Origin: Bacillota bacterium
GTDB taxonomy: Bacteria; Eremiobacterota; SpSt-956; JAKJGF01
Reading direction: 5' to 3'
DNA length: 11,135 nt
Assembly: GCA_029555925.1 (NCBI GenBank)
Contig: JAKPQU010000558.1
Coordinates: 1 to 11,135, forward strand
Each line of letters starts with the position of its first letter. The first letter of the stretch is position 1. Below the pieces are notes generated by a model. It was not told where the DNA came from. It saw nothing but the letters and a program-made list of their open reading frames with translations, and did no database searches. Of this stretch, positions 6,523 through 11,135 are shown piece by piece. A program made the position numbers and the translations under genes.

Positions 6523-8223
6523 CTACTCACCTCCACCATTCAGCACACTGTAAGGCTCTATATTTATCTGCCAGTTACTCATAAAATCAGGCAATTTAGT
6601 TTTATTCATCTTTTCCTCAGCACTTTCCAAATCATTTTCTGCAACTAAAATTTTAACAGAATTATTTTCTTCATCTACTTCCAAGGAAACTACAGGTACA
6701 GGAGATATAATATTAACCAGAGTTTCTATTACATCATCATGTTCCTGTTCATATTCTTCCTTTTTTACAGGCTCTATAATAATTTTCCATTCGCCCAGCC
6801 TGGCCAGAAACTCTTCTTCTTCCTGTCTCTTTAAAATTCCATCACTATCTTCGGAAGATATTCCCACCAGGAGCTTCTTATCTTTTTTATTTAACTCCAG
6901 TGATATCATAGGGACAGGTGCAAGAAGTTTCATCAGAAGTTCAGCAACTTCCTCCATAGGGAATTCACCTTCAAGAGGAGGTTTCACCTTGATAAACCAG
7001 TCTTCATAAGGAGGAGTCAGTAAAAGCAATTTTTTTCTTTCCAGGGCATCAAGGTAATGTTCAAAGGTAATTGTAAAAAGAAAGGTTTTTTCTTTCTCCA
7101 TTACTTCGACAGCCATTACTGTAACAGGTTTAAATCCCTCTACAAGACTGCCAATCAATTCGTCTATTACCTTATTTTTAGCCTGTTCTTCCTCGTAGGC
7201 ACTTTTATTTTTTATATCTATTTTCCATCCTGTAAGTTTTGCGGCCAGTCTTGCATTCTGCCCTTCTTTACCAATAGCAAGAGACAGTTGATTATCCGGA
7301 ACTACAACAAGAGCAAAATTATCTTCTTCCCTGAGTTCAACAGATAATACCTTGGCAGGGTTCAAAGCATTGGCTATAAAAACAACAGGATCTTTATCCC
7401 ATAAAACTATATCTATTTTTTCACCTTTCAATTCCTGAACAACAGAGAGAACCCTTGAGCCTCTGCTGCCGACACAGGAACCTACTGCATCAACATCACT
7501 GTTACTCGAGTGAACGGCTATTTTGGAACGATATCCCGGCTCTCTGGCTGTGCTCTTTATTTCAACTATATGTTCATATATTTCAGGAACTTCCATTTCG
7601 AATAAGCGATTTAAAAAACCAGGATGTGTACGGGATAATATAACCTGGGGGCCTTTGCTGGTAACTTTAACATCCAGGATATAAACTTTTATTCTGTCTC
7701 CTGGTCGATATTTTTCTATTGTCACCTGTTCTGACTGAGGAATTACCCCTTCGATTTTGGCAAGATCTATATAAACCTTGTTCTGTTCTATTCTCTGAAT
7801 TACGCCTGTCACGATATCACCTTTTCTTTCGGCAAATTCTTTGAATAAAAGATCTCTCTCTGCTTCTCTTATGCGCTGGACAATAACCTGTTTTGCAGTC
7901 TGAGCAGCTATTCTTCCTACATTTGACGGGGTAACCTCAACTTCTATCATATCACCTGGCTGACAATCAGGGCTGGTTTCCAGGGCAGTTCTGTGAATTA
8001 TTTCAGACTGAGGGTCTGTTAATCTGGTTACAACTTTTTTTCTTGCCAGAACTCTTACCTGCCCAGTATGTTGATCAATTTCTATGGTAAAATTTTGACT
8101 GTTTCCAAAATTCCTCTTCAAGGCAGAACTTAAAGCATCTTTAATTGCTTCTAAAAGGACCAGTTTTGAAATACCCTTCTCTTTTTCTATTTGTTCTAAG
8201 GCTTTAATTAATTCGTTGCTCAA
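6523..8223 (-). CDS. nusA: Transcription termination/antitermination factor NusA with an unusual C-terminal extension
   Basis: NusA binds RNA polymerase and nascent RNA and modulates pausing, termination and antitermination. The protein has 566 residues: an N-terminal polymerase-binding domain (about 1-125), an S1 domain (about 134-200), KH1 with GXXG at 252-255 (GSRG) and KH2 with GKEG at 318-321, ending in LTGWKIDI (330-337). The core is canonical. After it come about 215 residues that do not look like the helix-hairpin-helix acidic repeats of E. coli NusA. They form three units of about 70 residues, each a helix, then PV.V.SLEV-type strands, then W.I.IEP, and they resemble KH2 itself. The start is TTG with AGGAGG six bases upstream (8235-8230). 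It lies 95 bases after rimP and overlaps the infB ribosome-binding site. No ylxR- or ylxQ-like gene follows, unlike many operons. Confidence 0.97.
   Translation of the reverse strand: MSNELIKALEQIEKEKGISKLVLLEAIKDALSSALKRNFGNSQNFTIEIDQHTGQVRVLARKKVVTRLTDPQSEIIHRTALETSPDCQPGDMIEVEVTPSNVGRIAAQTAKQVIVQRIREAERDLLFKEFAERKGDIVTGVIQRIEQNKVYIDLAKIEGVIPQSEQVTIEKYRPGDRIKVYILDVKVTSKGPQVILSRTHPGFLNRLFEMEVPEIYEHIVEIKSTAREPGYRSKIAVHSSNSDVDAVGSCVGSRGSRVLSVVQELKGEKIDIVLWDKDPVVFIANALNPAKVLSVELREEDNFALVVVPDNQLSLAIGKEGQNARLAAKLTGWKIDIKNKSAYEEEQAKNKVIDELIGSLVEGFKPVTVMAVEVMEKEKTFLFTITFEHYLDALERKKLLLLTPPYEDWFIKVKPPLEGEFPMEEVAELLMKLLAPVPMISLELNKKDKKLLVGISSEDSDGILKRQEEEEFLARLGEWKIIIEPVKKEEYEQEHDDVIETLVNIISPVPVVSLEVDEENNSVKILVAENDLESAEEKMNKTKLPDFMSNWQINIEPYSVLNGGGE
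6527..6534 (-). promoter_or_regulatory. infB Shine-Dalgarno site inside nusA
   Basis: GGAGGTGA is an eight-base match to the anti-SD core, five bases before the TTG at 6521. It decides the infB start and is formed by the codons for the Gly-Gly-Gly-Glu tail of NusA. Confidence 0.85.
6550..7173 (-). repeat. Three tandem KH2-like units encoded in the 3' part of nusA
   Basis: Residues 351-415, 424-486 and 496-558 of NusA repeat the pattern VI.EL...L.PV.V.SLE(V/L)...W.I.I.P. Their tryptophans (409, 479, 551) are 70 and 72 residues apart, and 409 follows the KH2 Trp333 by 76. The third unit matches KH2 over about 50 residues with one gap: NP/SP start, V.S.E, EE.N, V..., N.L..A, K, then W.I.I. I count about 15 identities by eye. 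The GXXG loop is replaced (KRQE in unit 2, EKMN in unit 3). Unit 1 is the least regular. Confidence 0.65.
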
Positions 8224-8229
8224 ACTTTA

Positions 8230-8235
8230 CCTCCT
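8230..8235 (-). promoter_or_regulatory. nusA Shine-Dalgarno site
   Basis: AGGAGG lies six bases upstream of TTG 8223-8221 and supports this non-ATG start. MSNELIKALEQIEKEKGI is the expected NusA N-terminus. Confidence 0.85.
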
Positions 8236-8283
8236 GGTTTTCAAATTCCCAGGGATCCTCCTCTCTGTATAATAAGAGTGCAG

Positions 8284-8316
8284 CAGTCATTCAGCCTGAC
8301 TTCCGGCTGCTGACTG
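8284..8316 (-). other. Imperfect hairpin between rimP and nusA
   Basis: CAGTCA (8284-8289) pairs with TGACTG (8311-8316). Inside it CAGCC (8292-8296) pairs with GGCTG (8305-8309), giving 11 base pairs around an 8-base loop with a small bulge. It begins a few bases after the rimP stop. No T-run follows on the minus strand, so it is better read as an RNA processing or stability structure than as a terminator. Confidence 0.4.
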
Positions 8317-8318
8317 TT

Positions 8319-8786
8319 TCAAAAATTGATTTCCGTAATCAGATTGGCCTTCTGTATGTTTTCCAGTGGTATGAGAAATATCGCTTCCCCATCAATCAAG
8401 GTCACTGTACCATCTGTGAACTCTTTTAATACTCCTGCAAAATTCTTTCTATTTTCCATGGGTTCTCTGGTTTTAACCTTAATCTTTTTACCCTGAAACC
8501 TGACAAAATCTTTCTCCTTTATAAGAGGTCTATCTAACCCGGGAGAACAAACTTCCAGTAAATAAGAAGTTTTTATTAAATCTATTTCATCCAGTTTACC
8601 GTCTATGACTTTACTGACATGTTCACAATCATTCAGGGACACTCCACCTTCTTTATCTATCGCAACACGTACTATCCAGTTTTTATTCTCTTTCAAATAA
8701 TAAACATAGACCAGTTCATATCCAATAGACGAAATAACAGGAGATAATAAATTTTCCAGTTCAGTACAAATTTCTTTCCCTTTCAC
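8319..8786 (-). CDS. rimP: Ribosome maturation factor RimP
   Basis: RimP (155 residues, normal size) binds the free 30S subunit and helps ribosomal proteins assemble around S12 and the central pseudoknot. The sequence shows the N-terminal alpha/beta domain (GYELVYVYYLKENKNWIVRVAIDKEGGVSLNDCEHVSKVID, about 22-62), the signature LEVCSPGLDRPL (77-88), and a C-terminal SH3-like domain (KKIKVKTREP...FAGVLKEFTDGTVTLIDGEAIFLIPLENIQKANL). The second residue of the usual V-S-S-PG motif is Cys, a mild change. Translation starts at GTG (8786-8784), with GGAGGG (8800-8795) eight bases upstream. It is the first gene of the minus-strand operon, as in most bacteria, and is preceded by its own promoter and a hairpin-containing leader. 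Confidence 0.96.
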   Translation of the reverse strand: MKGKEICTELENLLSPVISSIGYELVYVYYLKENKNWIVRVAIDKEGGVSLNDCEHVSKVIDGKLDEIDLIKTSYLLEVCSPGLDRPLIKEKDFVRFQGKKIKVKTREPMENRKNFAGVLKEFTDGTVTLIDGEAIFLIPLENIQKANLITEINF

Positions 8787-8868
8787 TGCTCAGTCCCTCC
8801 GGATAATTTCCCGGTAAATTCAATAAAGTCTAAAATCACAATTTATTACTATTATGACAAAAACTATG

Positions 8869-8892
8869 AAAGAGTGGGCCTTCCCACTCTTT
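8869..8892 (-). other. Leader hairpin upstream of rimP, possible attenuator
   Basis: AAAGAGTGGG (8869-8878) and CCCACTCTTT (8883-8892) form a perfect 10-bp stem over a four-base loop. It lies between the predicted minus-strand promoter and rimP, so it would be in the 5' leader of the operon. On the minus strand CATAG and then five T follow, an imperfect terminator tail. On the plus strand only four T overlap the end of the arm. It could be a weak attenuator, a 5' stabilising hairpin, or a leftover terminator of a lost gene. Confidence 0.6.
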
Positions 8893-8923
8893 TATAGAGT
8901 TAAAGAATTAATAATACGAATAT

Positions 8924-8952
8924 ACTATAACATAACTCCTGAAGTTTGACAA
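8924..8952 (-). promoter_or_regulatory. Sigma70-type promoter of the rimP-nusA-infB operon
   Basis: On the minus strand TTGTCA (8952-8947) and TATAGT (8929-8924) are separated by exactly 17 bases. Each matches the consensus at five of six positions. Transcription would begin near 8917, giving a leader of about 130 bases that includes the hairpin at 8869-8892. Confidence 0.65.
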
Positions 8953-9039
8953 GAGTTTTTAGAAAACAACATATCATAATTTATAAATCTAGCAGGATTG
9001 TTATTAATGTTGCACGAATAAAAGTAATGTAATTTTAAT
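8946..9039 (+). promoter_or_regulatory. Candidate promoter region of the TPR gene
   Basis: TTGACA (8946-8951) is a perfect -35 element on the plus strand, but no good -10 box stands 16-18 bases away (ACATAT at 17). A nearer alternative is TTGCAC (9010-9015), 18 bases, then TTTAAT (9034-9039). AAAGGAG (9055-9061) is the SD, seven bases before the ATG. The exact start of transcription cannot be decided from sequence. Confidence 0.35.
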
Positions 9040-9068
9040 ATGGTATAAGGTGATAAAGGAGAATATAT

Positions 9069-10901
9069 ATGTCGAGTAAAAAAGACAGGGAATATGTTGA
9101 TTTAATACAGGAACTTCAAAAATGTAAAGGTATAGGTGCTTTGATTACTGCAATACAAAATAACAGGAGCAGTTTTGACGAGAACTTCTTTGCCATACTG
9201 GACAATCAAATTAAAGATGCGGCAGAACAGGGGAATCAAAAACTGGCAGGTTCTCTATCCTATCTCAACAGGGTTATGGATAATCTTCAGATAAGACAGA
9301 ACATCAGCAAAGAAGAAAGTCCTGCTAACGAAGAGGTGGAAGAGGAAGAAGAGGAAGAAGAGGAAGAAGAGGAAGAAGAGGAAGAAGAGGAAGCACAGGA
9401 AGAAGAGGAAGCACAGGAAGAAGAGGAAGAAGAAAGTTTACTGGAAATCGACGATGCAATAGAGAAAGGTGAGCTTGTAGATGCTCTTATGAAAATAGTT
9501 GATTGTGTAATGGAAGAAAAACTTTCTCTTCCGAAAGCCAGAAAGAAAATCATTACACAGGAAATCCTGGATCTGGCCGAAACAGATATAATAAGTCAGA
9601 TCAATAGCCTCTGTAATAGGCTTAAAATACAGGTACCTCCAAAATCTCATATACTTGCGACATTATTGTATGATCTGGCAAATAAACTGGGAGATGAACA
9701 ATTAATAGCAGAATGCGGTCTTACTCTCGGTACGACAAAAAATATTATGGGTATGTATGAAGATGCCATAAAGCAATCACAAGAAACTCTTTCTCTGCTG
9801 GAAAAACTTGATGACAAGCAATCAAAAGGAATTGCTCTCGGGAATATAGGCAATGCCTATTACAGGCTCGGTGAAATAGGTGAAGCCATAAATTATTATA
9901 ATAAAAGTCTTGATTACTGTAAACAGATAGGAGACAGAAAACAGATAGGTGCTTCTGTCGGAAATCTTGGCAACGCTTATTACAGACTCGGAGATATGGA
10001 AACAGCAATATCTTACTATAACGAAGCACTTGCCATAAGTAGAGAAATAGGAGACAGAAGCGGAGAAGGAAACAGAATGGGCAATCTGGGAAATGCCTAT
10101 ATAGAATTCGGAGAACTGGAAGAAGCCATTGATTGCTATCTTGCCGCTCTTGATATAAGTAAGGAAGTAAAAGATATAAGACAGGCAGGCACGGCCCTTG
10201 GAAATCTCGGGAATGCCTATTATAAAATGGGTGATATGGAAGAAGCCATTGAATACTATAATCAGGCTCTTGAAATTAGCAAAGAAATAAAAGATAAGAG
10301 AGGGGAAGGAAACAGACTGGGAAATATTGCCAATGCTTACAGTGAGTCAGGCGATCTTGAAGAAGCTATAGATTATTATCTTGACTCACTCAATATAAGT
10401 AAAGAAATAAAAGATAGAAGACAGGCCAGTTCAACCCTAGGGAATCTGGGTAATACCTATTATAAACTCGGCGAAATAGATGAAGCAATAGAATATTATA
10501 AACAGGCAATAGAAATGAGCAGAGAAATAAAAGATGTAAGTAAGGAAAAAATCTGGAATTACAATCTCGGCCTTCTCTATGAAGATAACCTGAAAGATTT
10601 AAATAAAGCTTACAATCATTATAAATCTTCCATAAAAATCTTTGAAGAAATGAAAGATAAGATAAAGAAAAAAAGTCAGAGAAAATCTTTTAATGAACTG
10701 AATATTGATATGTATGCAAAAATGATTATTCTCTGTCTGAAAATCGGTAAGATAGAAGAAGGTAAAGAATATTACTCTAAAGAAAAATCCAGGTCCCTGG
10801 AGGAAATATTAAATAATAAATATAAGGAGCTGAAAGAAAAAGAAAATCTGACAGAAGAGCAGGCATCTCTAAGGGAAAAGCTGGAAAAAATTATAAAATA
10901 G
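9069..10901 (+). CDS. TPR repeat protein with poly-Glu tract and CHAT-type ends but no CHAT domain
   Basis: The protein has 610 residues with no signal peptide or membrane segment, so it is probably cytoplasmic. Residues 1-75 (EYVDLIQELQKCKG..., AEQGNQKLAGSLSYLN) resemble the N-terminal module I recall from TPR-CHAT proteins of cyanobacteria and others. A Glu-rich tract (88-122, with 18 Glu in a row at 91-108) and a helical segment follow. Then come six regular 40-residue TPR units (253-292, 293-332, 333-372, 373-412, 413-452, 453-492), each built on LGNLGNAYY.LG..EEAI.YY..AL.IS. They are flanked by weaker units before and after. TPRs of this type bind protein partners. The end, EEGKEYYSKEKSRSLEEIL plus a coil, resembles the linker before a CHAT protease domain, but the protein stops there. 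The ATG follows AAAGGAG by seven bases. The gene stands alone, divergent from rimP. Partner and function are unknown. Confidence 0.85.
   Translation: MSSKKDREYVDLIQELQKCKGIGALITAIQNNRSSFDENFFAILDNQIKDAAEQGNQKLAGSLSYLNRVMDNLQIRQNISKEESPANEEVEEEEEEEEEEEEEEEEEEAQEEEEAQEEEEEESLLEIDDAIEKGELVDALMKIVDCVMEEKLSLPKARKKIITQEILDLAETDIISQINSLCNRLKIQVPPKSHILATLLYDLANKLGDEQLIAECGLTLGTTKNIMGMYEDAIKQSQETLSLLEKLDDKQSKGIALGNIGNAYYRLGEIGEAINYYNKSLDYCKQIGDRKQIGASVGNLGNAYYRLGDMETAISYYNEALAISREIGDRSGEGNRMGNLGNAYIEFGELEEAIDCYLAALDISKEVKDIRQAGTALGNLGNAYYKMGDMEEAIEYYNQALEISKEIKDKRGEGNRLGNIANAYSESGDLEEAIDYYLDSLNISKEIKDRRQASSTLGNLGNTYYKLGEIDEAIEYYKQAIEMSREIKDVSKEKIWNYNLGLLYEDNLKDLNKAYNHYKSSIKIFEEMKDKIKKKSQRKSFNELNIDMYAKMIILCLKIGKIEEGKEYYSKEKSRSLEEILNNKYKELKEKENLTEEQASLREKLEKIIK
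9333..9434 (+). repeat. Purine-only microsatellite encoding the Glu tract
   Basis: The 9-bp unit GAGGAAGAA is repeated about six times, then an 18-bp unit (GAAGCACAGGAAGAAGAG) occurs twice with its AQ insert. It encodes residues 88-122 of the TPR protein. The exact repetition suggests growth by replication slippage, and length may vary between strains in steps of three residues. Confidence 0.85.
9825..10544 (+). repeat. Six 120-bp TPR-coding repeats with a 240-bp higher-order period
   Basis: The 40-residue TPR units alternate between two types. Units at 293-332, 373-412 and 453-492 read (Q/E)...LGNLGNAYY.(L/M)G. Units at 333-372 and 413-452 read GEGNR(M/L)GN...AY.E.G(E/D)LEEAID.YL. The alternation shows growth by duplication of two-TPR blocks. 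No frameshift interrupts it. Confidence 0.8.
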
Positions 10902-10915
10902 AAATCCGGCGCAGA

Positions 10916-10963
10916 TCTGTACAATAAAAAAATAGCCTGGCGGCTATTTTTTTATTGTACAGA
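10916..10963 (+). terminator. Intrinsic terminator after the TPR gene, symmetric
   Basis: Two perfect 22-base arms (10916-10937 and 10942-10963) surround the loop TGGC. The inner part is A7-TAGCC/GGCTA-T7, so a short GC stem followed by seven T is formed on either strand. It starts 14 bases after the TPR stop codon and would also stop transcription arriving from the right. Confidence 0.9.
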
Positions 10964-11135
10964 CTATATTGATTGTGACTGCTCCCTCCACTAAGTACCA
11001 CTCCAGGTAAATTAGTAACCATTTATCAGCTTCTGACTGACAGGCTCTTACGAAGAAAAATAATTTGCCTTATTTAATTTGTTTTACAGACAATAAATTA
11101 GCCCTTATTTAATTTTTAATACTATAGAAAAAACT
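10964..11135. other. AT-rich intergenic end of window, with a short direct repeat
   Basis: I see no gene or RNA in these 172 bases. CTTATTTAATTT occurs at 11069-11080 and again at 11104-11115, a 35-base period, within longer imperfect copies. A TACTATAGA stretch near 11119-11127 could be a -10 box for a gene beyond the window, but no matching -35 is clear. Confidence 0.5.

Noticed and set aside
8284..8316. Terminator between rimP and nusA
   Set aside because: The hairpin has no following T-run and the genes form a classic operon.
8787..9068. tRNA or small RNA gene in the divergent gap
   Set aside because: No cloverleaf or known RNA motif is visible; only promoters and the 10-bp hairpin are supported.
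9287..9553. Minus-strand frame with a poly-Ser run
   Set aside because: It is the reverse reading of the Glu tract of the TPR gene; such runs arise from the purine repeat and do not indicate a gene.
10902..11135. Frameshifted remainder of a CHAT domain after the TPR gene
   Set aside because: A strong terminator begins 14 bases after the stop, and no frame beyond it shows protease-like residues or an open run.

Overview
The window is a low-GC bacterial chromosome segment. Its gene order (rimP, nusA, infB, rbfA) is that of a bacterial transcription/translation operon. Coding is dense, Shine-Dalgarno (SD) sites are strong (AGGAGG, GGAGGTGA) and several start codons are GTG or TTG. The heptamer repeats, the GGGCGACC hairpin and the long TPR protein suggest an uncultivated lineage, but I cannot assign a phylum from the sequence alone.

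Minus strand, read from about 8930 down to 1: a sigma70-type promoter (TTGTCA, 17 bp, TATAGT) and a leader with a 10-bp hairpin lead into rimP (ribosome maturation), nusA (elongation/antitermination), infB (IF2) and rbfA (30S maturation). Next come hisZ and hisG, the two subunits of short-form ATP phosphoribosyltransferase. After them come a membrane-anchored coiled-coil protein and the first 58 codons of a MoxR-type AAA+ ATPase, cut by the window edge. Gaps are short, so rimP to the membrane gene is probably one transcription unit. The usual small genes between nusA and infB (ylxR/ylxQ type) are absent, and the infB SD lies inside the last codons of nusA.

Plus strand: a divergent gene at 9069-10901 encodes a 610-residue TPR protein with a Glu-rich tract and six regular 40-residue repeats. 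Its N-terminus and C-terminal linker resemble TPR-CHAT proteins, but it stops before any CHAT domain. A perfect 22-bp-arm terminator follows, then about 170 bases with no gene.

Repeats: 207-346 holds two oppositely oriented arrays of 7-bp units (GTGACGC/GTGATGC one way, GTGAGAC/GTGAAGA the other) around an 8-bp-stem hairpin. A shorter copy of the GTGACGC array sits in the hisZ-hisG gap.

Most interesting: (1) NusA carries, after KH2, about 215 residues that read as three degenerate copies of its own KH2 unit, each with the GXXG loop lost. (2) HisG is full length but has lost the PRPP-binding TGxTL loop and several other conserved residues, and its partner HisZ has lost the motif-2 arginine. 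The pair may be catalytically altered or repurposed. (3) The TPR protein looks like a TPR-CHAT protein without its protease domain.
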